NCBI GenBank assembly: GCA_028386065.3
Contig: JAKUCV010004227.1
Span: forward strand, 204,884 to 268,883
DNA length: 64,000 nucleotides
Origin: Turnera subulata
Taxonomy: Eukaryota; Streptophyta; Magnoliopsida; Malpighiales; Passifloraceae
Reading direction: 5' to 3'
Made by a program: the position numbers and the translations under genes
Part shown: piece by piece, positions 44,560 through 56,748 of the stretch
Numbering within the stretch: position 1 is the first letter of the stretch
Layout of the letters: every line of letters starts with the position of its first letter
Notes under the pieces: generated by a model
Databases searched by the model: none
Told to the model about the DNA's origin: nothing
What the model saw: only the letters and a program-made list of their open reading frames with translations

Positions 44560-45890
44560 TTCAGCTGTTGTTGTTCTTCCAGCTTTCTTGATCCCACGTC
44601 AGACCCTTTTTCAATCTGGTCAAGCAAATATGCAACGGCAGGTTTCCTGAGAAGAGGTCTGAGAGGCACTCCGGTGGATGGGAAATTATAAAGTGCCTAG
44701 CCCTGATGGTTTTCAAACCAATTTTTTCAAGAAGTTTTGGGATGTTATCGGTAGTGATCTTCTGGGCTTTATCCAACAGGCTTTTCAATTGAGCACTTTT
44801 GATTTTTTTTGGCTGAAACCTTTGTTGTTTTGATTCCAAAAGTTGAGCCTCCTACCGTGGTCACTGATTTCAGGCCTATTAGTCTTTGTAATGTGCCTTA
44901 CAAAGTGTTGACGAAGATGCTTTTTAATCTCCTCAGGACTCTCATGGATTCTTTTATAAGCCCTTGTCAAGCGAGCTTTATTCGGGGAATGAATGCTCGT
45001 GACAATGTCATTGTGGCACAGGAGCTCCTGCACACCATTAATTGTATGTCCAGTCAGTATGGTGCCATGGTTGTCAAGAATGATTTAGCTAAGGCGTGTG
45101 GCTAGGTCAATTTGTCTTTCCTTCAGAGCTCTTTGGAGTTCTTTTGCTTCTCGCCGAGTATTGGTGCAATTGGTTATATTCTGTGTCTCGTCTGCTTCCT
45201 TTACAGTTCCTTGGAATGGTGAAAAGTTTCCATCTTTTCAGGGGGGTCAAGGATTGCGATAGGGAGATTCGTTATCCTTGTATCTTTTTGTGATTTGTAT
45301 GGAGCGGCTCTCTCTCCTTATTGAACACAGAGTGCTTAGTAATGCCTAGAAGTGGATTAGAGCATCCCGTTCTGGCCCATCCTTGTCCCATCTGCTCTTT
45401 GTAGATGATGTCCTGCTCTTTGCCGAAGGTACTGTTGAGCAGGCTCAGATGATTTCTGCTACTCTTGCTAAGTTTTGTGCTTTTTGGGGACGGCTATTAA
45501 TTCTTCCAAATCACAGATTTATGTCGCCCCTTATGTTTCTGCTGCCCGTACTTGGGTTTTGGGTTCGGCTTTGAATACGTCGGGTGGTGTGTGGACGATA
45601 TTTAGATGTTCCCCTCGCGAATGGTAGAGTGTGGAGGACCATTTATCAGCCTCTTGTTGATCGTATTCAAAGGCGTTTATCAGTTTGGAAAGCAAAGTAT
45701 CTTACTACCAGTTGTTCCTTACTTACTTTAATTCATTCCACCCTACCAGCTGTTCCTTTCTATTCTATGCAAGCGGTATGGTTACCCACTTCTGTATGTG
45801 ATTCCATTGACAAGATTGTGCGCCAAGTTTTATGCTCACGAGATGCGGCTGGTGGTATGTATTTAGTAGCATGGGATGTAGTCACTTGAC
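44560..45890 (+). pseudogene. Reverse transcriptase remnant of LINE 2
   Basis: Contains '[20 protein letters not shown]', '[20 protein letters not shown]', 'MSHLLFVDDVLLFAEG' (catalytic FVDD box near 45398) and 'WKAKYLTTSCSLLTLIHSTL'. The palm, including the Asp pair, is present but spread over frames with stops. Confidence 0.82.
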
Positions 45891-45899
45891 CCAAGGCGC

Positions 45900-47425
45900 A
45901 AGGTAGGCTAGGGATCCGTCAGTTCCGTCTAAATAACATGGCACTATTGAGCAAGGTGGTGTGGGTGGTGCTTCAACAAAAGGACCGGCCTTTTGTCATT
46001 TATTGTGTGCTAAGTGTTTGAGAGATAACACTTTTTTTTAGCATGTTCCTCCTCCTACATCCTCCCCGTTTTAGCGGGGTGTGCTTCGAAGTTTCAATGC
46101 ATTGCAAGATGGGTTCCGGTGGAGAATTGGTAGTGGAGATTTTGTATCCTGCTGGCTTATTCGGTGGGTTGGTAATGGAGTTCTTGCAGATTTGGTAGAT
46201 GATATTCCGAAGGGGCTGGACCACTTAGTTGTTTCTGATCTTGTTGTCAATCGTGCATGGGATTATTCTTTGCTCCAAGGACTCCTTCCTTATTCGATTA
46301 TTGGGAAGATTCAGTCTTTACCACTAGCATAGTTTGAGCTTCCTTCGGATGTGTTGCTGTGGGATCAAGCTAATAATGGGTCTTTTACTGTCTGTACGAC
46401 TTATGGTTGGTTGACGCGGACACCTACACCTGTTTCGGCCTTGGAGTGGGGTGGATATGGCGCTTGCCATTGCCGGCTAAGTTGATCACTTTTGTCTGGC
46501 TGGTGCAGTAGCAACGCCTTCTTATAGGGTCCCGTAGGCAGAGGCTGGGGTTCTCTGTATCAGCTACTTGTGCTCATTGTGGCGTTGGTGATGAGGATTT
46601 GGATTAGTTGTTTTGATCTTGTTCTCATTCTAGGATTGTATGGAGGTTGTTCAGTTTCGACACTGCTCATGATGGGTTCTTTACTTCCTCTTTCCTGGTC
46701 TGATTTGATCAATGTGCTCGTTTTTCTCTTTATGGTGTTGACGTGGTCTGTTTGTGGTTCTATGCTGGTTTTTGTGGTGTTCTCAGGATGATGTCATCTT
46801 TAATGGTGTTGTGTTGTTTCCGGATGTGTTGGTGGCGCGTGCACGCCGGTCAACCCGTGAATATGGGGAGGGCTTCCTTCTTTCTCGCCCAAGGCAGGTG
46901 GCACGGCGTGGTAGCTGGGTTCAGTGGGAGCCTCCTTGTTCTCCCTGGGTTAAAGTTAATGTTGATTGCAGCTCCTTGGGAAATCTGGATTTGGCAGGGT
47001 CAGACGATTTGATTCACAATCATCTTGGGCTTTAGGTTTGTTGTTTCTTTTGTTCGGTCGGGACTGCTTCTAATATGGTTGCAGAATTGATTGTTATCAA
47101 GCACAGTCTGTTGTTGGCATGGGAGAGGGGTTACCGCATGGTGATTTTAAAATCTGACTTTATAGAAGTTTTGGCTCTTTTGTCTCATCTTTCATCAGCC
47201 TTTCATCCACTGGCTGCTATCCTAACTGACATTCGAATTCTGACACAACATCCTTGGCAAGTTCAGTTTGTTCATGTCCTTAGGGAAGGGAACTCTTGTG
47301 CTGAATTCTTGGCTAAATTGGATTCCAGTACACAAAGCCAGTTTACGGTCTTAAAGGAGCCTCCTTCGGTCCTTCGCTGTCTGTTATTTTCTGACTTTAC
47401 GGGTGTGACACATTTGCTTCTCTAG
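45900..47425 (+). pseudogene. Zinc-binding and RNase H tail of LINE 2
   Basis: 45900-46500 reads as the 'RLGIRQFRLNNMALLSKVVW' block and the reverse-transcriptase zinc-binding region. 46920-47425 reads as an RNase H domain with 'PWVKVNVDCSSLG' and 'NSCAEFLAKL'. The frame is broken in several places. Confidence 0.75.
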
Positions 47426-47474
47426 TTTATTCTTTTGTTGTACTTGAACCTTCAGATGTATCAAAAAAAAAAAA

Positions 47475-47793
47475 GGAGTGTGGGGACGATTTATGTATTT
47501 AACCCACCGAGTATCATGTGAAACTTTAGGACTCTCCTGTTTAAAAAAAAAAAAAGTTTAGGGCTGAACTAAAATCCAACCTACAGTCAGACATATCCAC
47601 AAAATTTAATCGAGGTTAACCGCCAATAAGTTACAGTCTCACTAAGTACCTGGTTGGCTGGTTACGTTACCTTTACTTACTCCTAGTAATCAGGAACAGA
47701 CGATCAAAGAAACAAAAGAACAAAAAGAGGGAGTTGGGGGATTTTGTCCGTTTTCTTTAGTGGGGGAGAGAAAGAGTAGCAAAGCAAAGCAAC
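47475..47793. promoter_or_regulatory. Upstream region of the CRAL-TRIO gene
   Basis: Lies between the LINE poly-A and the start codon. It is A+T-rich with a GA-rich stretch just before the ATG (47700-47790). The LINE insertion lies only about 320 bp upstream of the start codon. Confidence 0.45.
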
Positions 47794-49842
47794 ATGGAAG
47801 GGAACTCATCAAATGAGGAATTCTCGGTGCTGGTCTTGGCCTCGGATTTGGGGATAGATGCGACGCCGTTTCTTACATCCCGGGCTGAGGAGGCGGAGCA
47901 GCAGCAGCAACAACCCGAAGACTGGCACGATTGCTCGCAGCAGTTTGTCTCCGACGAAGACTTCTCCGATCTCGACCAGCTCCAATTCTTCCGCCTCCAG
48001 GGCTCTGATAAGCTCGGCAACCGTATCTTTCGCATCGTCGGCAAGTACTTCCCCGGTAATATAACCCACCCCCCTCCTCATCAATTCCTATGCTTCCTTT
48101 TACTTTACTGTTTTTCTTTTTTTTTGGGTGTTTCATATTTAATAGTGAAACCCATCTTGTAATTATTCTCATCAAGCACAAATAGGAGAGAAACAGTTAC
48201 AAAATTTGAGATAATTTTGAGGGAAGAACAGGAGTTGTTGTTAATCCAGACAGAACTCTAGGCCTACTTTTGCACAATAAGGAAATGAAACTTCTTGAAT
48301 TACCAATGTACAGGTTGACCCTAGTTCCAAGTTTTTCAGATATGTTTTTATTTTCGTTTTTCTGGCCTGGAGTGTCAAATGCTTATCCTATATGGTTAGG
48401 TCTTGTGTCAGTTTATACTGGTGGAAGCAATATTGCTTAGTTTGGGGATTTTACCCTTAAATTTTGCATCTTTTTGTCTCTGCTTCTTCTTATTTGTTCT
48501 TATATTGTTATCATGTTGAATTTATGTCTTCTGCGTCGTACATCCTTAACAGCTCAGGTTGTGGATGGGGAGCGTCTAAAGAAGTACATTTTGCACAAGA
48601 TATGCAGTGAGTTGCCAGAAGGGCCATTCTGCATTGTTTACATGCACAGTACTGTGCACAAGGATGATAACTGTCCGGGCATGACTATGTTGAGGTGGAT
48701 TTATGAAGAACTCCCGGCCGAGTACAAGGACAGGCTTCAGATGGTGTACTTTATTCACCCTGGCTTACGCTCAAGGCTTGTCTTAGCAACTCTTGGTCGA
48801 CTCTTCTTAAGTGGAGGGTGAGTGCTTGTCTTGATTTGAGGTCTTAAGAGTGTTAAACTCTGCGTCTAATAATGTGGAATTGTGCCCGAGTATTTTAAGA
48901 AAGCCTTGAAGAACCATATAGGTTAATTTTCAGGTATGTCAAATTAGAAAAAAAACTAGCTTCCTGCGGTCTTTATAGTTAAATATACGGTTTATGACGG
49001 CTAATGGGATCATTCAAGAGTGGGCATGTATGGATGCCTTTGTTCACTAATACATGGATAATTATGGTACTGATTGATGTCTGTGCATACTTGAGGTGGG
49101 TGCAAAAGGGCATTTCCTAAGATACATGACTTATGTTTGGGTTGTCATAGATTTTGGTGGCCTATCTGGCAGCATTCGGCTTATGCTTCATTCCAATGCT
49201 TGTAACTGTTTGTTGTCTCTATTACGTTTTTCCTATATAGAATTTATCCTTCCTGTAAATAAGGAGGAAAAGAAGATAAAGCTAGATTTTGGTGGCCTAT
49301 CTGGCAGCATTCGGCTTATGCTTCATTCCAATGCTTGTAACTGCATGCTTCAGATTGTTGTCTCTATTACTTTTTTCCTATATAGAATTAATCGTTCCTG
49401 TAAATAAGGAGGAAAAGAAGATAAAGCTAGTTTGCATTTTTATCAAACATGCATGTGGATTACTTGTGAATGATCATATTATAATAAGAATTGGTTTGTT
49501 CTTGATGTGGTTTTGGCTGCGGATCTGATTTATTACTTTTTTCATGATTCTGTTTTTTTTTTTTTTTCTTTTTCTTTTTCCTCCTGCTTTTCGTGTAGCT
49601 TATATTGGAAGATCAAGTATGTCAGCCGTCTTCAGTATCTGTGGGATGACATTAAGAAAGGAGAGGTTGAAATCCCTGACTTTGTACAAGATCATGATAA
49701 TGTTCTTGAGCACAGGCCGCTGACAGATTATGGAATTGAACCAGACCCTTTGCACTTATCTCACTTAAGTGAGATGCCAGCCACGGCCTACTCATTTGGT
49801 AGGTATGAAGAGAGATTGTCATCACGGGATTTCACATCTTAG
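47794..49842 (+). CDS. CRAL-TRIO (SEC14-like) lipid-binding domain protein, three exons
   Basis: Exons 47794-48055, 48553-48817 and 49599-49842 join in phase to give 256 residues. The N-terminus (about 60 residues) is acidic, with a Gln run, then comes 'GSDKLGNRIFRIVGKYFP', the first strand of a divergent CRAL-TRIO domain as in plant SEC14-cytosolic-factor-family proteins and the C-terminal domain of GDAP2. 'FCIVYMHSTVHKDDNCPG' and 'LQMVYFIHPGLRSRLVLATLGRLFLSGG' follow, then 'VSRLQYLWDDIKKGEVEIPDFVQDHD'. Such domains bind hydrophobic ligands such as phosphoinositides; the ligand here is unknown. No transmembrane segment is seen. The start is the first in-frame ATG. Confidence 0.9.
49150..49430 (+). 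repeat. Tandem duplication in intron 2 of the CRAL-TRIO gene
   Basis: Two copies of about 135-145 bp start at 49150 and 49285 with GATTTTGGTGGCCTATCTGG. They end alike in GATAAAGCTAG. The second copy has a 10-bp insertion (CATGCTTCAG). Near identity implies a recent event. Confidence 0.9.
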
Positions 49843-50981
49843 TGTGTCATGATCAACTCACAGAATTGTGTTCGTGACTTGATGTAATGAACTGTTGGGT
49901 CAAGCATGGTGTTGTTAACCTTGTTATATGAACCGAAGCTCTGTACTGGATCAAATAATTGAAGGTCCAGTTGTATTCTAACTTTCTGCTTTCTGTTTCT
50001 TGGATGATGTAATTTGTGACACAAACCTGTCCTGCAAAAAAGGTTTATGATTATACACACATATGCAGTTCTGTATATCTTTGCTAGTAGACCACCATCT
50101 TTAATCCTTTCAACGCTTATTTTCTTTGCGGATACCTGATGTTTGCATGTTACTGAGGTCATCATTCAGCCAGAAGGAGAATTATTAGCCCTTTATATAT
50201 ATGCTAGTATTTAATCATTCAGCCAGGAGAACTTTTCTACCTAAATACAATTCACCATTTATATCCGCATATGTATATGCTAGTATTTACTCTTTATCTT
50301 TTTAACTAAAAGTAAGTTTCATAAAATAATTATTTCCAATTTTAAAAGAAGAAGAAAACAATTCACATATGATATTATATGTGCGAATTTTGGAAGTTCA
50401 ACTGAAGAGAGAAAAGAATCTAAATTTAAGATGAAAATAAGCATTTTGTTCTATATATGATGAGTCATCAAACCAAATCCAAAGAACACTTGAATTGCAT
50501 CATTAACACATTATAATTATGGGCTTAAAGTCCAAGTTTTAAACAATTTTTATGACGCGCATGCAACTCAGCTAATGGGAAGAGTAATTGGCAATTGAAA
50601 AGGATGAGGTGTATGAAAAATCCGAGGTACGAGTAATGCCATCCATTATTTAGCAAATAAGGACAAGAAATTGCCTGTCTTACACAAAAAATGTTATCTG
50701 TTCGATGACAAGTTGTAACGTCTGAATTTTGTCTGCAAATTAAATCTGTGGCCTAATAGCGTCCATAAATATGCATTTACAGATGCATACAAAACTGTGC
50801 CATGCATTAATTGGTAAAAGGCAAGTTACAAGTTTTGGCCATGTATTTTTCAACCTTCCAAATGCATTAACATTTATATAAGGATAGAAAAATCTCTGCT
50901 GTACCAAATCTGCAGCATTCAGCTCATCAAAAGCAGAAATAAAAGCAATTCCTGTTTATCTTGGATATGATCTAGCTGGAA
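49843..50981. other. Intergenic, no gene recognised
   Basis: 3' region of the CRAL-TRIO gene, then A+T-rich sequence. A short duplicated string 'ATCATTCAGCCAG' with 'TATGCTAGTATTTA' occurs near 50160-50290. Confidence 0.5.
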
Positions 50982-51575
50982 ATGATAATTGCTATCAATG
51001 TAGTAAATCAACTTCCTCATGAGGTATGATTCTATCATTATATCTTAAGGGTAATATGATGGTGTAAAAGGATCACCTAGCTAAAAAGAGTTTTCACATA
51101 TTTATATTGTTTGAGAAGGGCCAGGATATCATCAGAGCTGCTGGGAGGACAGGTCAGGAATGGGTTGCAGCAAGTCAAAGAACATTAATGCAGGTTTTTC
51201 TTATGTTTCTCTCCTTTCTTTTTGTTCCTTTGTTTCATGTTACAAGTTTAATAATTAATCCTCGACTCTTTGGATATATATATATATATACTTATATACA
51301 TCTATAACTATTTGATAAAAGGCCATGTCGCCATCAAAAGCAGTGTAAAAAAGGATCAAAATCATAAGAAAACTGCAGCGAAGAAAGAGAGGAATCAAGA
51401 GGAGACAGAGAAACATGTCATAGCCGGGCAAGATGATTCAAAGGATTTCGTTTGGAAGAAGGAAAAGTTATATACAATAGGAGAAATGGAATCAGAAGAT
51501 GATAAATCTTTTCATTCGGCAGAGGAAGATCCCAAGTCAAAGGAGGAGGATCCTGATCATCCAGAGGTTCCTTAA
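50982..51575 (+). CDS. Possible small three-exon gene, charged protein of unknown function
   Basis: A model with consistent phase: exon 1 50982-51023 (ATG start with an in-frame TAG just upstream, donor GAG|GTATGA), exon 2 51116-51193 (after TTTGAG|, donor CAG|GTTTTT), exon 3 51354-51575 (after AAAAAG|, stop TAA). It gives about 113 residues: a short hydrophobic start, 'GQDIIRAAGRTGQEWVAASQ', then a Lys/Glu-rich tail 'EKHVIAGQDDSKDFVWKKEK' ending in an acidic Ser-rich stretch. I do not recognise the family. The weak acceptor of exon 3 and lack of homologue knowledge keep confidence low. The frames could instead be chance. Confidence 0.4.
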
Positions 51576-53286
51576 ATGACAAGCATGCTGCTAATAATTT
51601 GGGATTAATCCAGTTTTAGTTTTACTACTTGATTGAATTTCTCATTAATTTGTTGTATTCTTTTGCCCCCTCCTTCCTGGCATATAGAAGATTGGATGTG
51701 TTTTCATATTAATTTCAATCTCTTTTTGGTTGACCATTTGTATATCATTATTTGGTTAATGCCTCCCCTTACCTGCCTTTGGCCAATTTTGCATTCTCAT
51801 TGTTGATGATACGGCTAGGATTTCTGCAAACATGCGTAATACCTCAATGCATCTGATGATGGGTTGATAATTGTTGAATAAGGTAATCACATAATGACAT
51901 AGCAATCATTATTTTAATTACTTTTTTATATAAACTGGTATTTTAAAAAATATAAGTAGTACTACTTCATTTGGCGGGTAACATGGTTGGTTGCCTCGAG
52001 AATTTCAGATGCCCATTTGTCGAACTAGACACCACCCAATGCCTCGAGAATTTCAGGTTTTGAATGGGCAAATGTTTTTAAGCATTCTCAAAGTCAATTC
52101 CTATAACACTCACTAATAAGGGAGTATCCTTAAGAATGTTCTAATAAGGGTTTTACTAACTACGAGTATTTTCTTTTATTAGAACTAATTAAGAATTGTT
52201 TTGGCAAATAAAAAGTTTAGGTTGAGGGAGGCTTAGTCAGGATTAAAACAAACAGATTATACTTTTATAGTGGTCCGTTGACGTTTTAAACTGGCTAGGC
52301 TTGCAATGGACAGAAGGCTCACAATTAATTATTTTACCAATTAAGAAATTGTTTTGCCAAAGAAAGGTTTTTTTGGGGCATTGTTAGGACAAAAAAGTGT
52401 AGGTTCGAGGAAGGATCACTTAATTGTACGAGAGTTGGTGGAGTTTTCAACTGTTAATTGTATCGGGGTAAAATCTAGGAGTCTAAATGAATTAAGCTAC
52501 TCAGTGAGCTAGTTGAGATCGATGAGCACTCTAACTCGACTCAACCTTAACGGATTTGAGTCGAGCTTTCTGATTAAATGAGTCGAGTTTTTGTATTCGA
52601 CTCATTGACTTATTAAGTTCGCGAGCCTAATCAAACTTTATTATCCCTAGCCTCCACCTTTTGCATCCATCACCAATTGAAGGATTATCTATACACAGAT
52701 ATATAGAAATAGAAGACTTACTTGTAAGTCTAAAGGAACAAGCGGAAGCAGGATCTTGGAGCTCGGCTTGAATCACTGATCGGTGGAGGCCGTCACGGTA
52801 TAATCGGATCGGTCTCCTAGTTCTTCACAGCCTAAACCCTATTTTCTGTTTACTGTGTATTGTGTATGTCTAACGACTTACCAAATAATACCACATAACG
52901 GTATTATTTATAGAGCCCAAACTAGGGCTAAATTAGGGTTACGTGGTGAGCACCCCATATGGATGGACCCCACGCCCCTTTTTCCAACATCTCCCATTCA
53001 CACATAATGGGAGTGCTCAAATACACCAACAATGAGAAACACATTCTCATCAAAAACAGTAAACGTACATACAGGGAAGTAGACCGTGCGACCAGCATAC
53101 TAGAGAGCCATATGTTGTACATCTGTTAGGAATATATAGCCTCCCATCAAAAGCCTAAGCTCAAAGTAGATCGAGAAGTATGCGCGTACCCTAGATCATA
53201 TCTCATTTAGACATCTCCCGAATATCTCCTTTACATAGATACATTGTATTCACAATCATAACCATATGTCATAATTGGTGCACTGG
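51576..53286. other. Intergenic, no gene recognised
   Basis: 52500-52625 has repeated GAGTCGAG/GACTCA strings like the subterminal parts of the hAT-type element at 59963 but no ends were found. 52640-53280 has LTR-like features (a TATTTATAGAGCCC string near 52906 and a 'CAACATCTCCCATTC' string near 52985) that hint at an old copia-type LTR, unproven. Confidence 0.4.
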
Positions 53287-55057
53287 TGTCACGCCCCGTC
53301 AAACGTGACCGGCCAGGCACCCGAGCCAGCCTAGCGACCAGCATAGGGCACCCAAAGGCCTAAGCCAAATTGTAGGCAGAAGCTAGCCAGACGGGCAGCA
53401 GTAACTAACGCGCAACAATTATCAAAGCGGGCATCACAATAAAAAGTACGAACGTGTACATGCAAACATTCAGCTTATTTTACATAGATTATGTACAATA
53501 AGTCGGGGCACTACAAGCATCAGTTTTTAGCCAACCCTCACAAGCTCATATACTCTAGAGAGACCAAGTCTGGCTATGTACCTATCGCTACAAAGTTGCG
53601 CCTCTCGAACCTGCCCACACCAGCTGCTTGTGCTTTCCTAGCCCTGAAACATGGGTGTGGAAAGAATGGGGGGTGAGTCCACGGCTCAGTAAGCAGGTGG
53701 TCATACAAGGCATTAGCAAAGACACAAACAAGTGGCAAATAACATCCAATAACCAAACATCTCAAGTCACCGTGATCAGCCCACGGGCAAGCTATCGTGG
53801 AGTTGTACGTAGCCTACCTGCGGGTCTGGTAGCCCTGCCAACAGTGTTACTTCTTAGCTTACAGCCCCACGTACGAGGCATATCAGTTTGGCTACCACAA
53901 CCACACACGGCGCCAAGCACAACACCACCATCATCTCAATTGACCTAGCAGCCTAGGAGCACTGCAAGGTCCACCATCAAACCATCTCATGTAATGTCAT
54001 GATGCAAATGGAATGCATAGTCCGAATATCGGACTCATCTCAAGCCAATGCATATCATTAAACATCTCAACATCTCAAATGCACCATAGGTGCCATCTCA
54101 ATAGGAAATTGGATCATCCACCAAGCCAATAAGCATCACAGCCATCATACAAGTATGCAACCAAACTTACACAAATTTAGGCCTCACTAGGCCCTTCTCC
54201 TTCCTTTGGTGCTCTTTGGGTTCTAGTACTTGCCCATGCATAAAGATACATTAACAACAAGCACAACATCACTTAAGTAGCAAAGCATCAATTAAAGAGG
54301 CGTTTACACCTAAGTGCCAGTGTATTGGTACACCTATAGGCTCGCCAACAGGCTAACCAGAGGACCAAGGGTGCACCAGCAGGGCCAACTGCACATTTTA
54401 GCGCACCAATTGGCCTCCCACAAGGCCAATTGCGTACCCAATCACTCAATTAAGACCCCCACGCAACCAGAAACCCTCTTACAACCTAAACACATAGCAT
54501 CACAGCCTTAGGCTTCCCACAAAACTGAATTGGTGCACTGTCCAAACTCACAGCACACCTAGTAAGTCAATTCATACCAAAACCACTAAGAAATCCAACT
54601 CAGATCACTTACCCCCTTCCTTTGTGTGCTTACTGCTTGAGAGAACCCTGAAGATGGCCAAGTATTTTCTCCCTTAGTGCCTATCTTGTTTCTGGGCAGA
54701 AATGGGGCTTGAGGTGCTTGCTTGACAACTTAAACTCAAGCTAGCACCTCAGTCAGCAGCCACTTGCAGCCCCCTTCTCCCCAAAATCTGCCACCTTGCT
54801 CAAACTCCTCTCCACCACCTACTTAAATTCCAACCTATCAACTTAAGCCAACATACCCCCCATACTTAGCCCTCAATCAGTTTTCTCAAGCAATCAGCAC
54901 ACACTAACCCGTGATTAATACTAATTACAAACTAATTAATCAAACCGAGCCAATGCTAGCCAACAGAAACCGTAGGTTAGCCAACTGAGGCCAACTCTCA
55001 TCCCAGCGCCCATCCTCATCAAGTAAACATACTAGGCTTCGATTAGTCGGGTTATCA
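53287..55057 (-). repeat. 3' LTR of gypsy element 2 (1771 bp)
   Basis: On the minus strand it starts TGATAACCCGAC and ends GGCGTGACA. It corresponds base for base to 62331-64000 over the overlapping part. Confidence 0.93.
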
Positions 55058-55526
55058 CATCATCTCCCCCTTTATAAAATTCGTCCTCAAATTTACCTGA
55101 AAATAGGTGCGGGTACTTGTCCAACATCTCTTTTTCGGATTCCCAAGTATCCTCCTGCCCTGAGGCATCTTCCCACAAAACCTTCACAGAAGTGACTTCC
55201 TTATTACGGAGTCTACGTGCCTGCCTGTCTACTATCGTAATTGGTTGTGCTTTATATGTTAGTTCTTCCCCCAACTGAATATCTTGTGGTACAAGGACAT
55301 GTGAGGGATCCGGCAAATATTTCCTTAACATCGTGACATGAAACACTGGGTGAATTTGTGACATTTTCGGTGGCAATGCAAGACGATACGCCACTGGTCC
55401 AATCTTCTCGAGTACCTCAAATGGACCCAAATATCGGGGACTTAATTTCCCTTTTCTTCCGAATCGTAGCACTCCTCTTGTGGGTGAAACTTTAAGGAAA
55501 ACCATATCCCCAACTGAGAATTCCAA
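55032..55526 (-). pseudogene. Integrase C-terminus and chromodomain of gypsy element 2
   Basis: The frame has 'SVGDMVFLKVSPTRGVLRFG' and 'KLSPRYLGPFEVLEKIGPVA' (the GPY/F region) and then 'VDRQARRLRNKEVTSVKVLWE' with 'DTWESEKEMLDKYPHLF', a chromodomain of the Tekay/Del type that in such elements binds modified histones (family knowledge). The stop lies within the first 26 bp of the LTR. Confidence 0.88.
55064..55073 (-). promoter_or_regulatory. Polypurine tract of gypsy element 2
   Basis: AAAGGGGGAG on the minus strand, six bases before the 3' LTR, is the likely plus-strand primer. Confidence 0.75.
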
Positions 55527-55565
55527 GTCCCGTCTTCTATTATCTGCATAGGACTTTTGTCTGCT

Positions 55566-56745
55566 CTAGGCTGCAGCTAGATTTTCACGGGCTATTTTCA
55601 TCTTTTCGGCTGTCAGCTCAACAACTTCCGGCCCTAGCAATTTTCTGACCCCAACTTCATCCCAACAGATCGGTGTTCGACACCTGCGACCATACAACAC
55701 CTCATATGGAGCCATACCAATACTGGACTGGTAGCTATTGTTATAGGCAAATTCAACCAAAGACAGGTACTTACTCCAACTATCCCCATAACTTAGCACG
55801 AAATTTTCTGACCCCAACTTCATCCCAACAGATCGGTGTTCGACACCTGCGACCATACAACACCTCATATGGAGCCATACCAATACTGGACTGGTAGCTA
55901 TTGTTATAGGCAAATTCAACCAAAGACAGGTACTTACTCCAACTATCCCCATAACTTAGCACGCAAGCTCGCAACATATCCTCCAGAATTTGTATCACCC
56001 ATTCACTTTGCCCATCTGTTTGAGGGTGGAATGCCGTACTCAAATCAATTTGAGTTCCCATAGCTTCCTGGAAGCTTCGCCAAAATTTTGATGTGAATTG
56101 CGGACCTCGATCAGAAACTATCGACGCCGGCACACCATGTAATCTCACAACTTCATCAATATAAATTTGAGCTAGTTTGGCAAAATTATAAGTAGTCTTC
56201 ACTGGCAAAAAGTTAGCAGATTTACTTAATCTATCAACAATCACCCAAATGGAATCAAATCCACCCGCAGTGCGGGGCAATCCATTAACAAAATCCATAG
56301 CAACTCTTTCCCACTTCCATTCTGGGACAGACAAGGACTGAAGCAACCCTGGTAGTTTTTTATGCTCACCCTTTACTTGTTGGCATATCAAACATTTAGC
56401 AACATAATCTGCCACTTCCTGCTTCATGTTATTCCACCAATAATGTGTTTTCAAATCGTGATACATCTTGGTGGAACCCGGGTGCAGTGTATATCGAGTC
56501 TGATGTGCCTCTTTCAAAAGTTTGCTACGAAGATTACCGACATCAGAGACATACATCCTTGTGCCCAACCTTAGAATACCATCATCCGATACCAGAAATC
56601 CAGCTAGTTCCCCTCGGTTCACTTTTTCTTTCCACGACTTAGTTTCAGCATCGTCATCCTGAGCTTTTGCTATCTCTTCATTTAAAATGGGGCGCACCTG
56701 GTAGTAAGCTAATAATGCCCCCGATTCAGCAACCGAGCAACGCAA
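55566..56745 (-). pseudogene. Integrase of gypsy element 2, with an internal tandem duplication
   Basis: 56745-55780 has the zinc-binding HHCC region ('HPGSTKMYHDLKTHYWWNNM' and 'CLICQQVKGEH'), 'MDFVNGLP', 'SDRGPQF' and 'HPQTDGQSEW'. The third catalytic residue is Glu, so the D,D-35-E triad is complete. A 163-bp duplication (55638-55800 and 55801-55963) repeats the 'YGDSWSKYLSLVEFAYNN' to 'GRRCRTPICWDEVGV' part and shifts the frame, so the C-terminus continues in the overlapping frame 55952-55566. Confidence 0.9.
55638..55963. repeat. 163-bp tandem duplication inside the integrase
   Basis: 55638-55800 and 55801-55963 are nearly identical, from AATTTTCTGACCCC to CTTAGCACG. 163 is not a multiple of three, so it frameshifts the polyprotein. 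Confidence 0.93.
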
Positions 56746-56748
56746 TCC

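Larger units (their letters stand above)
41680..47474 (+). mobile_element. Second L1-type LINE, decayed, plus strand
   Basis: ORF1-like sequence (about 41690-43200) with 'SSALYVRMCVEIDLTQPL' and a CCHC-type segment starting MNCGRYGHKA is followed by an endonuclease start 'MKLVLWNCRGASG' (43363) and an SDHHPLLLS motif (about 44018). Then comes the reverse transcriptase with '[12 protein letters not shown]' (about 44871) and the catalytic FVDD (about 45398), and an RNase H-like tail to 47425. It ends in a 12-base A run (47463-47474). Frames are broken many times. The zinc knuckle's third Cys/His area reads AVTFQF rather than a Cys. No TSD was found, so the 5' limit is approximate. Confidence 0.85.

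Noticed and set aside
47794..48162. Minus-strand open frames overlapping exon 1 of the CRAL-TRIO gene
   Set aside because: Shadows of the real exon; they lack splice continuity and recognisable domains.
52640..53280. Copia-type solo LTR
   Set aside because: LTR-like strings exist, but I could not find matching TG/CA ends or a TSD, so no element is called.
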